Part shown: positions 1 to 8,322 of the stretch, piece by piece | Layout of the letters: each line of letters opens with the position of its first letter | How positions within the stretch are numbered: position 1 is the first letter of the stretch | Assembly (NCBI GenBank): GCA_947167445.1 | Contig: CAMVID010000010.1 | Location: forward strand, 1-64,000 | Origin: G11 sp947167445 | GTDB lineage: Bacteria > Bacillota > Clostridia > Lachnospirales > Lachnospiraceae | DNA: 64,000 nucleotides | Reading direction: 5' to 3' | Notes under the pieces: generated by a model | The model's input: only the letters and a program-made list of their open reading frames with translations | The model's database searches: none | Told to the model about the DNA's origin: nothing | Translations under genes and position numbers: made by a program

Positions 1-114
1 CTCAGCAAGAACCTTTGTGATAGCTGCTGTAAGAGTTGTTTTACCATGGTCAACGTGGCCGATGGTACCAATGTTACAATGGGCTTTAGATCTTTCAAAC
101 TTAGCTTTTGCCAT
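1..114 (-). CDS. tuf: Elongation factor Tu, N-terminal fragment (runs off the window)
   Basis: EF-Tu is the GTPase that delivers aminoacyl-tRNA to the ribosome. Only the first 38 codons are present. They read MAKAKFERSKAHCNIGTIGH and continue into VDHGKTTLT, the G1 (P-loop) GHVDHGKT motif of translational GTPases. The ATG at 114 follows a good AGGAGG ribosome-binding site. It lies 110 bp downstream of fusA, the usual str-operon order rpsL-rpsG-fusA-tuf. The gene continues beyond base 1. Confidence 0.95.
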   Translation of the reverse strand, partial: MAKAKFERSKAHCNIGTIGHVDHGKTTLTAAITKVLAE

Positions 115-224
115 TTTAAATAATCCTCCTAGGTTTTATGAAAAAATTTCAATTTAAAAATTTTCACTCGGTTATAAATGATTATATTAAATAATTGCCC
201 GTTTTTCAAGCATTATTTCAGTAA

Positions 225-2342
225 TCAAGCCTTCTTCTCAGAAAGAACCTTCTCCTGAACGTTCTTAGGTACCTGCTCATATCTCTCAAAGAACATTGAG
301 TAGTTACCACGTCCCTGAGTTCTTGAACGAAGGTCTGTTGAATAACCGAACATCTCGGCAAGGGGAACGAAAGCACGAACAAGCTTTCCGCCGCCGATAT
401 CATCCATACCATCGATGCTTCCACGGCGAGCGGTGATATCACCGATAACGTCGCCCATGTATTCCTCAGGCATGGTTACTTCTACCTTCATGATAGGCTC
501 CATGAGAACAGGTGCACCCTTCTGCATAGCTTCCTTGAATGCAAGGGAACCTGCGATGTGGAATGCCATCTCGGAGGAGTCAACCTCATGGTAAGATCCG
601 TCATAAACGTTAGCGTAAACACCAACAACAGGGAATCCGCCAAGGATACCGGCCTTAGTAGCCTCCTCGATACCTTCGCCGACAGCAGGAATGTATTCCT
701 TAGGAATAGCACCGCCGACAACGGTGGACTCGAACTTGAATGTCTCTTCGCCGTTAACGTCCATGGGCTCGAATTTAACTTTACAATGACCGTACTGACC
801 ACGACCACCGGACTGCTTAGCATACTTGGAGTCGATGTCTACAGCCTTTGTGATAGCTTCCTTGTATGCAACCTGAGGAGCACCTACGTTAGCCTCAACC
901 TTGAACTCTCTAAGAAGTCTGTCAACAATGATCTCAAGGTGAAGCTCACCCATACCTGCGATGATTGTCTGGCCTGTCTCAGTGTTGGTGTGTGCACGGA
1001 ATGTGGGATCTTCCTCTGCAAGTTTAGCAAGAGCTTCACCCATCTTATCCTGACCTGCCTTAGTCTTGGGCTCGATAGCGAGCTCGATAACGGGTTCAGG
1101 GAACTCCATAGACTCAAGGATTACGGGATGCTGCTCATCACAGATTGTATCACCTGTAGATGTGAACTTGAATCCTACTGCTGCAGCGATATCGCCGGAG
1201 TAAACCTTATCAAGCTCAGCTCTCTTGTTAGCGTGCATCTGAAGGATACGACCTACACGCTCCTTCTTATCCTTTGTGGAGTTGTATACGTAGGAACCTG
1301 AGTTCATTGTTCCGGAGTAAACACGGAAGTAAGCAAGCTTTCCTACGAAGGGGTCAGTCATGATCTTGAATGCAAGAGCTGCGAAAGGCTCATCATCAGA
1401 TGAATGTCTCTCGATCTCGTTGCCTTCCATATCTGTACCCTTGATAGCAGGGATGTCTACAGGTGAAGGCATGTACTCGATAACAGCATCAAGAAGTTTC
1501 TGAACACCTTTATTTCTGTATGCAGTACCGCAACATACGGGAACTGCTGTACACTCACATGTACCTTTACGAAGAGCAGCCTTCATTGCATCAATGCTGG
1601 GCTCCTCGCCTTCAAGATAAGCCATCATTAAATCATCGTCGAGTTCGCAGATTTTCTCAACGAGCTCAGAGTGATATAACTCAGCCTCATCCTTCATATC
1701 ATCAGGGATATCAACAATGGAGATGTCCTCGCCCTTATCATCATTGTAGATGTAAGCTTTCATCTCGAATAAATCGATAATTCCCTTGAAATCGTCTTCC
1801 TTGCCGATAGGCAACTGAATGCAGATAGCATTCTTTCCAAGACGAGTCTTAATCTGGTCAACAGCTGCATAGAAGTTAGCACCCAGGATATCCATCTTAT
1901 TGATGAATGCCATACGGGGTACGTTATATGTATCAGCCTGACGCCATACGTTCTCTGACTGAGGCTCAACACCGCCCTTTGCGCAGAATACGCCGACAGC
2001 ACCGTCAAGTACACGAAGTGAACGCTCTACCTCTACGGTAAAGTCTACGTGACCGGGGGTGTCGATGATGTTGATTCTGTGCTCAAGAGCACCCTTCTTG
2101 GGTTTGTTCTGCTCCTGCAGAGTCCAGTGACAGGTTGTAGCTGCTGAAGTGATGGTAATACCTCTCTCTTTCTCCTGCTCCATCCAGTCCATGGTTGCAG
2201 TACCTTCGTGAGTATCACCGATCTTGTAGTTGACACCGGTATAGTAGAGAATACGCTCTGTCGTTGTAGTCTTACCTGCATCGATATGAGCCATAATACC
2301 GATATTTCTGGTTCTCTCTAATGGATATTCTCTTCCAGCCAA
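225..2342 (-). CDS. fusA: Elongation factor G
   Basis: EF-G is the GTPase that drives ribosomal translocation and, with RRF, ribosome recycling. The 705 residues match the usual full length. The P-loop AHIDAGKTT and the RGITI switch I are near the N terminus, DTPGHVDF (G3) and NKMD (G4) follow, and domains II-V run to the end (domain IV GGRGQYGH, domain V MPEEYMGDVIGD). The start is a TTG at 2342, six bases after GGAGGAG. No better in-frame ATG is available and the protein begins MAGREYPLERTRNIGIMAHID as in the family. It lies 15 bp downstream of rpsG, so the two are surely co-transcribed. Confidence 0.98.
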   Translation of the reverse strand: MAGREYPLERTRNIGIMAHIDAGKTTTTERILYYTGVNYKIGDTHEGTATMDWMEQEKERGITITSAATTCHWTLQEQNKPKKGALEHRINIIDTPGHVDFTVEVERSLRVLDGAVGVFCAKGGVEPQSENVWRQADTYNVPRMAFINKMDILGANFYAAVDQIKTRLGKNAICIQLPIGKEDDFKGIIDLFEMKAYIYNDDKGEDISIVDIPDDMKDEAELYHSELVEKICELDDDLMMAYLEGEEPSIDAMKAALRKGTCECTAVPVCCGTAYRNKGVQKLLDAVIEYMPSPVDIPAIKGTDMEGNEIERHSSDDEPFAALAFKIMTDPFVGKLAYFRVYSGTMNSGSYVYNSTKDKKERVGRILQMHANKRAELDKVYSGDIAAAVGFKFTSTGDTICDEQHPVILESMEFPEPVIELAIEPKTKAGQDKMGEALAKLAEEDPTFRAHTNTETGQTIIAGMGELHLEIIVDRLLREFKVEANVGAPQVAYKEAITKAVDIDSKYAKQSGGRGQYGHCKVKFEPMDVNGEETFKFESTVVGGAIPKEYIPAVGEGIEEATKAGILGGFPVVGVYANVYDGSYHEVDSSEMAFHIAGSLAFKEAMQKGAPVLMEPIMKVEVTMPEEYMGDVIGDITARRGSIDGMDDIGGGKLVRAFVPLAEMFGYSTDLRSRTQGRGNYSMFFERYEQVPKNVQEKVLSEKKA

Positions 2343-2357
2343 GATATTCTCCTCCTA

Positions 2358-2828
2358 CTAGAATCTGTAATGAGCAAAAGCCTTATTAGCTTCAGCCATC
2401 TTGTGCATATCTTCTTTTCTCTTAACAGATGCGCCTGTGTTATTAGCTGCATCTAAGATTTCGTTAGCAAGTCTCTCAACCATGGTCTTCTCAGATCTCT
2501 TACGTGAGAACATTGTAAGCCATCTTAAACCGAGAGCCTGACGTCTGTCGGGACGAACTTCGATAGGTACCTGATATGTAGCACCACCGATACGTCTTGC
2601 TTTAACTTCGAGAACAGGCATGATGTTGTTCATTGCCTCTTCGAAAACTTCGATAGCAGGCTTTCCTGCTTTCTCTTCAACATTGGCAAAAGCTCCGTAT
2701 ACGATCTTCTGAGCAACGCCTCTCTTACCATCAAGCATGATGTTGTTGATAAGCTTTGTTACTACCTTGTTGTCGTATAAAGGATCAGCCAATACGTCTC
2801 TTTTCTGAATATGTCCTTTACGTGGCAC
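2358..2828 (-). CDS. rpsG: 30S ribosomal protein S7
   Basis: S7 is a primary 16S rRNA-binding protein of the 30S head. The 156-residue length and the sequence MPRKGHIQKRDVLADPLY...RPDRRQALGLRWL are typical. The start is a GTG (2828) behind GGAGGGAAGAAAC. The gene lies between rpsL (168-bp gap) and fusA (15-bp gap). The gap to rpsL contains a small CCGGAT-ACAA-ATCCGG hairpin at 2958-2973 without a U-tract, so it looks like an intercistronic processing or stability structure rather than a terminator. Confidence 0.98.
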   Translation of the reverse strand: MPRKGHIQKRDVLADPLYDNKVVTKLINNIMLDGKRGVAQKIVYGAFANVEEKAGKPAIEVFEEAMNNIMPVLEVKARRIGGATYQVPIEVRPDRRQALGLRWLTMFSRKRSEKTMVERLANEILDAANNTGASVKRKEDMHKMAEANKAFAHYRF

Positions 2829-2996
2829 GTTTCTTCCCTCCTTAACTATTAATAATTACGTTAAATCTTAGGTACTCACAAAATTGAATGTGTTCGTGCG
2901 GTATTGCTTTATTAATTCAAATAAAACAGAAATCCAACACTTAAATCAAATTTGTGGCCGGATACAAATCCGGTTTCCTACTTGTCCAAGCAGCGA

Positions 2997-3416
2997 TTAC
3001 TTACCTGCTTTAGGTCTCTTAGCGCCGTACTTGGAACGAGCCTGCTTTCTGTTGGCAACACCTGCAGTATCGAGTGTACCACGAATGATGTGATATCTGG
3101 TACCGGGAAGATCTTTAACTCTTCCGCCTCTGATAAGAACAACTGAGTGTTCCTGAAGGTTGTGGCCCTCACCGGGAATGTAGCTTGTTACTTCGATTCC
3201 GTTGGAAAGACGTACTCTGGCGATCTTTCTAAGAGCTGAGTTAGGCTTCTTAGGAGTCGTTGTCTTAACAGCTGTGCACACGCCTCTCTTCTGAGGAGAT
3301 GCTGTGTCAGTTGCCTTCTTGTGAAGAGAGTTGTAACCCTTCTGAAGAGCAGGAGCTGTAGACTTCTTTACAGATGTCTCACGACCCTTTCTAACTAACT
3401 GGTTAAATGTTGGCAT
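2997..3416 (-). CDS. rpsL: 30S ribosomal protein S12
   Basis: S12 sits at the decoding centre. It has 139 residues. The PKKPNSALRK loop and the GGRVKDLPGTRYH segment carry lysines at both classic streptomycin-resistance positions, so the wild-type sensitive form is predicted. The start is ATG 3416 after an AGGTG-type ribosome-binding site. It is the first gene of the local str operon. Unlike in many Firmicutes no rpoB/rpoC lies immediately upstream; the next gene is an unrelated nuclease gene with its own terminator. Confidence 0.98.
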   Translation of the reverse strand: MPTFNQLVRKGRETSVKKSTAPALQKGYNSLHKKATDTASPQKRGVCTAVKTTTPKKPNSALRKIARVRLSNGIEVTSYIPGEGHNLQEHSVVLIRGGRVKDLPGTRYHIIRGTLDTAGVANRKQARSKYGAKRPKAGK

Positions 3417-3532
3417 TCTGTTTCACCTCTTTCTTTTTAGTATTTTGTTTCTTCCTATATAATAGGTTGTTACTGTGTCGTCTCTATTGATGAGCGCAAC
3501 ACAAAAACACGCATTAATGCGCATTCTTGATT

Positions 3533-3562
3533 AGTATAATGATATTTGGGGGGATTTGTCAA
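3533..3562 (-). promoter_or_regulatory. SigA-type promoter of the str operon
   Basis: On the minus strand TTGACA (3557-3562) is followed by an 18-bp spacer and TATACT (3533-3538). This is close to the vegetative consensus and places the transcript start near 3526, about 110 nt before rpsL. No other strong promoter was seen before the gene. Confidence 0.75.
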
Positions 3563-3602
3563 GGATTTTTTGGGATTTATCAAGATTTCAGGGACTATAG
3601 TC

Positions 3603-3637
3603 AAAAAAAAGACGCCCGGGATTAATCCCGGACGCCC
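3603..3637 (-). terminator. Rho-independent terminator of the Rpn nuclease gene
   Basis: Directly after the stop codon (minus strand) there is a 13-bp GC-rich stem, GGCGTCCGGGATT pairing with AATCCCGGGCGTC, followed by eight U residues. The 25-bp core 3613-3637 recurs identically at 5213-5237. Confidence 0.9.
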
Positions 3638-4444
3638 TCAGTTATTCAAGATTTCTTTTGCCTTTACTTCAGCTTCCTCTTCACTAAGCCTGCCATGCTC
3701 TCTTAAGAACCGTGCAAGCTTCTGTGTTGAAGCCACTAGGGTTTCTTCTCTTCCCTCTTCTCTTCCCTCTTCTCTTCCTTCTTCTCTTACATCATCAAGA
3801 ATAGTTACTGATTTCATATACGCAGACCCCCATTCTTTATTTTTCCTTGCAATGTCCACTGCAATGTCGATTTCATCTGTGAGAGTATCTCTCGGTTTAC
3901 CGTCGTTTATGTATTCAAACAGTAGTTTAATATCATTCGGTATGTCCAAAGCTTCAGATGTAGTATTATAAAAAATCTTGCTCGTACCATCGTTAAGGCT
4001 CAGGCTTTCATCTTCAATACAGTTTTCCTCAAAGCTGTATTTGTATAACCCTCTTCCAAAAGGATCAAAGGTACAGATAAAAATAACCTTACTGTCCTTA
4101 AGCTTGCGATAAGAGGTTCCTTTTAAAAGCTGATCCATATCTATCATAGCCTGATATTCTCTGGATCTTTTGGGGAGGGAATAGTATTCTATCCTCTTCT
4201 TGTTAAGGTTTTGCATTTCTGCATCATAAATCGTATTGCTCTCAACGTCCTCAGTGTATATATCAAGTCTTATTGATTTTCCGTCCTGAGTAAACTTCAC
4301 CTCATGCTCGCGCATCGGAGTTACAAGTTCTCCTATGTCGTACTGCATCAGCCTTTCTAGTACCTTCCGGCACAAATTTACATCTTCCATGACCTTTCCA
4401 AACATAAAATCGTCACGGAACATCAATTCTTCATATTGCTTCAT
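3638..4444 (-). CDS. Rpn-family PD-(D/E)XK nuclease / transposase-like protein
   Basis: Rpn-family proteins (PDDEXK_2) are DNA endonucleases linked to recombination, often multicopy and variable. The 268-residue reading from ATG 4444 has a good AGGAG site; an upstream in-frame extension to 4507 has none. The N terminus MKQYEELMFRDDFMFGKVM is the family signature. The catalytic core is visible as D61 (SIRLDIYTED) and E76-x-Q78 (YDAEMQ). Near the C terminus an EEGR unit is repeated about three times from a 12-bp tandem DNA repeat (about 3747-3788), a known hypervariable region of this family. A 7-bp inverted repeat, ATGCTCC/GGAGCAT, overlaps the ribosome-binding site and start, and may mask them. 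The physiological role here is unknown. Confidence 0.82.
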   Translation of the reverse strand: MKQYEELMFRDDFMFGKVMEDVNLCRKVLERLMQYDIGELVTPMREHEVKFTQDGKSIRLDIYTEDVESNTIYDAEMQNLNKKRIEYYSLPKRSREYQAMIDMDQLLKGTSYRKLKDSKVIFICTFDPFGRGLYKYSFEENCIEDESLSLNDGTSKIFYNTTSEALDIPNDIKLLFEYINDGKPRDTLTDEIDIAVDIARKNKEWGSAYMKSVTILDDVREEGREEGREEGREETLVASTQKLARFLREHGRLSEEEAEVKAKEILNN

Positions 4445-4694
4445 AATGCTCCTATTCCGGGAGCATTTCCTGATGCTCCCTTTATTTATTTTTCTTAGGG
4501 ATTTCATCAGGAACCAGACACGGTTGCCGTCATTGGCTGAACGCCACGTGAAATAACCTACGTATAAATGCTAACATATGGCATGTGTGAATTCAAGTTA
4601 TGTCCATTATTTTTATAAAGATTTAACAATTCAAATGACGCTTATGAGTTGAGAAATAATCATAAAACAGATTTGAAATTATAAAAGAGTATAA

Positions 4695-5198
4695 AGAGCA
4701 CCAGAATTCTACGCCAATTACATGCTACTAAACACGCGAAACAAACGTATCTATAGTGACAAAATTAAGCTTTCTGTGTTAGACTTGAATCGGGTAGACT
4801 TGGCTACCGAAGAAGATAAAGCTAACGAATTAGACTTCTGGGCTAAGTTGTTTAAATCAAAAACATGGGAGGAATTGCGGATGCTTGCGGAAAAAGAACC
4901 TATTTTCAAGACAATAGCTACTGAAGTTAGAAATATTTCATCTGAAGAACGAATCCGGATGCAGTGCGAGGCTCGCGAAGACTATAACCGTTCTCAAGCA
5001 AGCTTCCATGGTTTTTACCAAGATCAGATAAATGAGTTAAAGGGCGTCATTGAAGAGGATAAAATAGCTCTTGCAGAGAAAGACGAAGCTCTAGCCAAGA
5101 AAGATGAAGCTCTGGCCAAGAAAGATGAAGCTCTGGCCAAGAAAGACGAATTAATAGAGCAGCTCAAGTCTCAATTAGCTGAAAAGCAGTTACCATAG
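4695..5198 (+). pseudogene. Remnant of a second Rpn-family gene (3' part only)
   Basis: The reading frame after a stop at 4692-4694 gives RAPEFYANYMLLNTRNKRIYSDKI and continues with LSVLDLNRVDLATEEDK and WEELRMLAEKEP. This is the C-terminal half of Rpn/PDDEXK_2 proteins as I recall the family. Similarity begins before the first ATG (4722) and the N-terminal nuclease core is absent, so a 5'-truncated gene is more likely than a short independent one. The end is a coiled coil built from a 21-bp tandem repeat (about 5074-5152) encoding AKKDEAL. The 158-codon ATG frame could still be expressed. It lies opposite the intact nuclease gene with 250 bp of featureless DNA between them. Confidence 0.6.
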
Positions 5199-5210
5199 CC
5201 AAAAGTATAG

Positions 5211-5240
5211 GGCGCCCGGGATTAATCCCGGACGCCCTTT
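5211..5240. terminator. Bidirectional hairpin terminator between the Rpn remnant and flagellin 1
   Basis: GGGCGCCCGGGATT pairs with AATCCCGGACGCCC. It is followed by TTT on the plus strand and by a U-rich stretch on the minus strand, so it could end both the Rpn remnant and flagellin 1. Its 25-bp core is identical to 3613-3637. Confidence 0.7.
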
Positions 5241-5332
5241 AAGTCGCTTCCACTGACTCTTTATTGTCGGCCTATAGTCCGTATCTGCTTTCTTACAAGT
5301 AGCTTGTTGCAAGAATACTAACTTGTGTTAGA

Positions 5333-6658
5333 TTAGCCAAGTAAGCTAAGAACGCCCTGGTTGGACTGGTTGGCCTGGGCGAGCATTGCCTGGCCTGCCT
5401 GAGCAAGGATATTATTGTTGGAGTAAGCAACCATCTGCTTAGCCATATCTGTATCACGGATAGCAGACTCAGCGGACTGAGTATTCTCAACGATGTTGTC
5501 AAGGTTGGCAATCGTGTGCTCAAGTCTGTTTTGAACTGCACCGAGTGCAGATCTTTGCTCGGATACTTTTTGGATTGCTGCTTTGATGGTGTCAATTGAA
5601 TTTGTCGCATTGTCGGCCGTATCCCCATCAACTCTCAAGCCATTGATTCCAAGGCCGCGAGCTGACATCATATCAATCGTAAGGCCAATCTTGTTATCTT
5701 TTGTGGAATCGGCACCAACGTGAAGGCTAATGTTAAGGCCCTTGTTAAGATCGGCAAAGGCAGTTACCTTTACAGAGAATTTTCCATCATCCGAAAGTGT
5801 TGCATCTACTTTTTTGAAATTTCCAGCGTTGTCATTCTTAATAGCCCTCTCCAGGTCCTCAATATTTCCGAAATACTTTATCCACTCATCACCATATGCC
5901 TTATTGTGGGCATTAACAATATCATCAATAGTTGTACTATAGTTTACACCAGCGGTATCATGGCCAACGACGAAGTTTGTTATCAATGTATATTTTGAGT
6001 CCCCCACTAAAGCGAAGGCTGTACTAAATGTGCTCTCTTCTTTTATCCCAAGACCTGTTCCATCAGGTTCAGCAGGTACGTACATTCGAATGTCAGGAGT
6101 AAGTCCCGAAATATCACAATTCGCCAGTGTATCCTCAAATACTACTTTTTCACCATTAGCATCAAAAACATCCGTTGTATTTGAAGAATTCACAGCTTTG
6201 GATGCTTCAAGGAAACTTAGTGTTCCTGTTCCATCACCGTGATCACCTTTTAGAAGATATGTCTCGTTAAACTTTGTGGTTGTGGATACACGATCAATCT
6301 CTGTAACAAGCTGGTCAACCTCAGCCTGAATATAGTCTCTGTCGTCTTTGGAGTTTGTTCCGTTTGCCGCTTTTACCGCAAGTTCGTTCATTCTCTGGAG
6401 CATATCATGAACTTCTGTTAATGCGCCTTCTGCTGTCTGCACTGCTGAGATACCATCCTGCGCGTTTGAAGAAGCCTGAGTAAGTCCTCTGATCTGTTTA
6501 CGCATCTTTTCACTTATTGATAATCCTGCTGCATCATCAGCCGCACGGTTAATCTTGTAACCGGATGAAAGCTTCTCAGTTGCTTTTGCCTGACTCTTTG
6601 TTGTTACGCCAAGCATTCTGTTCGAATTCATTGCGGTTAGATTGTGCTGTACTACCAT
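5333..6658 (-). CDS. fliC: Flagellin 1 of a ten-gene array
   Basis: This is a filament subunit exported through the flagellar type III system. It has 441 residues. The N-terminal D0/D1 part MVVQHNLTAMNSNRMLGVTTKSQAK and the C-terminal D1/D0 part QNRLEHTIANLDNIVENTQSAESAIRDTDMA...GVLSLLG are conserved. The middle, from about residue 150 to 300, is unique to this copy. It belongs to the 'NLDNIVENTQS' subgroup with copies 2, 3 and 5. It is the last gene in the direction of transcription and has its own sigma28-type promoter. Its leader has an AGGA near the predicted 5' end but no convincing CsrA hairpin. Confidence 0.97.
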   Translation of the reverse strand: MVVQHNLTAMNSNRMLGVTTKSQAKATEKLSSGYKINRAADDAAGLSISEKMRKQIRGLTQASSNAQDGISAVQTAEGALTEVHDMLQRMNELAVKAANGTNSKDDRDYIQAEVDQLVTEIDRVSTTTKFNETYLLKGDHGDGTGTLSFLEASKAVNSSNTTDVFDANGEKVVFEDTLANCDISGLTPDIRMYVPAEPDGTGLGIKEESTFSTAFALVGDSKYTLITNFVVGHDTAGVNYSTTIDDIVNAHNKAYGDEWIKYFGNIEDLERAIKNDNAGNFKKVDATLSDDGKFSVKVTAFADLNKGLNISLHVGADSTKDNKIGLTIDMMSARGLGINGLRVDGDTADNATNSIDTIKAAIQKVSEQRSALGAVQNRLEHTIANLDNIVENTQSAESAIRDTDMAKQMVAYSNNNILAQAGQAMLAQANQSNQGVLSLLG

Positions 6659-6709
6659 GTAATTTCCTCCAAAGTTTCCACCGTTTTATAAATTTTATCC
6701 TAAATAAAG

Positions 6710-6735
6710 TATCGGCAAAAAGCCAAAAATCTTAA
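6710..6735 (-). promoter_or_regulatory. Sigma28-type promoter of flagellin 1
   Basis: Minus strand: TTAA (6732-6735), 15 bp, GCCGATA (6710-6716). It matches the TAAA-N15-GCCGATAA pattern of flagellar class III promoters. It abuts the terminator of flagellin 2. Confidence 0.85.
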
Positions 6736-6740
6736 CTGTA

Positions 6741-6781
6741 CAATAAAAATAAGGGCGCCTGGGATGTAAATCCCGGCGCCC
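6741..6781 (-). terminator. Terminator of flagellin 2
   Basis: Stem GGGCGCCGGGA pairing with TCCCAGGCGCCC (6753-6781, one bulged A), followed by TTATTTTTATTG on the minus strand. Confidence 0.85.
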
Positions 6782-6840
6782 TATTCAAACTTAGGAAGAT
6801 ATTGTGTGACGATTGGGGTCTGCTGCCTCGGATAGTCACA

Positions 6841-8142
6841 TTACTGGAGGAGTGACATAACTCCCTGGTTGGACTGGTTAGCCTGTGCCAACATTGCCTG
6901 GCCTGCCTGAGCAAGGATATTATTGTTGGAGTACTGAACCATCTGAGTAGCCATGTCTGTATCACGGATTGCAGATTCAGCAGACTGGGTGTTCTCAACG
7001 ATGTTGTCGAGGTTAGCAATTGTATGCTCAAGTCTGTTCTGAACGGCACCGAGTGCAGATCTCTGTTCGGATACTTTCTGAATTGCTGCTTTGATTATGT
7101 CGATAGACGCTGTAGCATTCTTATCTGTTTCTCCGTCTACTCTTAATCCATTGATACCAAGTCCTCTTGCGGACATCATTTCGATTGTAAGGTCAATCTT
7201 GTTGTCCTTGGTAGAATCAGCACCAACATGAAGGCTGATATTCAAGCCCTTGTTAAGGTCTGCGAAAGCGGAAATTTTTGCGAAAATGTCACCTCTTGAA
7301 TCCTGCTCAAAACTAACCGTCTTATAATCGCCTTTGGAGTCGATTTTGATAGCCTCCGCAAGATCTTTAAGGCTTCCAAAGTATTTCATAGTTGCAGATC
7401 CCATCACCGAATTAAAACCATTTACAACCTTTTCAAGCGTTGTCGGATATTGGGTTCCTGATCTATCATGGCCAACATGGAAGTCAAAAACCAGATTGTA
7501 CTGAACACCTCTTACCTCAGTACCCGTGAACCGGAATGTGCTTTGAAACCAGCTATCGTAGCCCGTTCCCGGGGGCTCGATTATTCCTGTATTACCGGGG
7601 AAAACATAACCTGAATACACGCCCTGCCCTGATGAAAATGTGCGTTCGCCATTTGAATCATAGCGATCATAACTAACCGGTTTAGATGCGGAAAGGTAGC
7701 TAAGTGTACCCGTTCCATCTCCGCAATCGCCCCTTAAAAGATATGTTTCGTTGAACTTTGTAGTTGTCGCCACGCGATCAATCTCAATAACGAGTTGATC
7801 AATCTCAGCCTGAATATATGCTCTGTCGTCTTTCGAGTTTGTTCCGTTTGCTGCCTTAACTGCAAGTTCATTCATTCTCTGAAGCATGTCGTGCACTTCA
7901 GTGAGAGCACCTTCAGCTGTCTGTACTGCTGAAATACCATCCTGCGCGTTTGAAGAAGCCTGAGTAAGACCTCTGATTTGCTTACGCATCTTCTCGCTTA
8001 TTGATAATCCTGCTGCATCATCTGCTGCCTGGTTAATCTTATACCCCGATGACAGTTTCTCAGTTGCCTTCGCCTGACTCTTTGTTGTCATGCCTAGCAT
8101 TCTATTTGAGTTCATTGCAGTTAAGTTGTGCTGAACTACCAT
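6841..8142 (-). CDS. fliC: Flagellin 2
   Basis: 433 residues from the conserved MVVQHNL start (ATG 8142, site GGAGGGA). An in-frame extension to 8202 runs into the promoter and is rejected. The ends are conserved as in the array. The middle domain (about residues 150-290; SGYVFPGNTGIIEPPGTGYD) is Gly/Pro-rich and the most divergent of the ten. 'YKINQAADDAAG' has Gln where the other nine have Arg. It ends in SLLQ, like copies 3 and 5. It has its own sigma28-type promoter and a strong terminator, so it is a monocistronic unit. Confidence 0.97.
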   Translation of the reverse strand: MVVQHNLTAMNSNRMLGMTTKSQAKATEKLSSGYKINQAADDAAGLSISEKMRKQIRGLTQASSNAQDGISAVQTAEGALTEVHDMLQRMNELAVKAANGTNSKDDRAYIQAEIDQLVIEIDRVATTTKFNETYLLRGDCGDGTGTLSYLSASKPVSYDRYDSNGERTFSSGQGVYSGYVFPGNTGIIEPPGTGYDSWFQSTFRFTGTEVRGVQYNLVFDFHVGHDRSGTQYPTTLEKVVNGFNSVMGSATMKYFGSLKDLAEAIKIDSKGDYKTVSFEQDSRGDIFAKISAFADLNKGLNISLHVGADSTKDNKIDLTIEMMSARGLGINGLRVDGETDKNATASIDIIKAAIQKVSEQRSALGAVQNRLEHTIANLDNIVENTQSAESAIRDTDMATQMVQYSNNNILAQAGQAMLAQANQSNQGVMSLLQ

Positions 8143-8193
8143 GTGATTCCCTCCAAAGATTTCGTTGTTTTTTAACTGTTTCCCTAAATAAAA

Positions 8194-8219
8194 TATCGGC
8201 AAAAATCCCAGAATCTTAA
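8194..8219 (-). promoter_or_regulatory. Sigma28-type promoter of flagellin 2
   Basis: Minus strand: TTAA (8216-8219), 15 bp, GCCGATA (8194-8200). Confidence 0.85.
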
Positions 8220-8224
8220 CTGGG

Positions 8225-8266
8225 CAGCAAAAATAAGGGCGCCTGGGATGTTAATCCTGGGCGCCC
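8225..8266 (-). terminator. Terminator of flagellin 3
   Basis: Stem GGGCGCCCAGGATTAA with loop and TCCCAGGCGCCC (8237-8266), followed by TTATTTTTGCTG on the minus strand. It is a close relative of the flagellin 2 terminator. Confidence 0.85.
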
Positions 8267-8322
8267 TATTCATACTTAGGATGGTATTATGTGACAGTTG
8301 GAATCTATCCCGAATCGTCACA

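Noticed and set aside
558..1301. 247-codon plus-strand frame opposite fusA
   Set aside because: A shadow of the conserved EF-G coding sequence; no ribosome-binding site and no recognisable protein.
2958..2973. Hairpin between rpsL and rpsG as a terminator
   Set aside because: Six-bp stem without U-tract inside an operon whose genes must be expressed together.
8143..8202. Longer start for flagellin 2
   Set aside because: The extension overlaps the sigma28-type promoter; the conserved MVVQHNL start has the ribosome-binding site. The same argument removes the long starts of flagellin 6, flgM, csrA and MATE 1.
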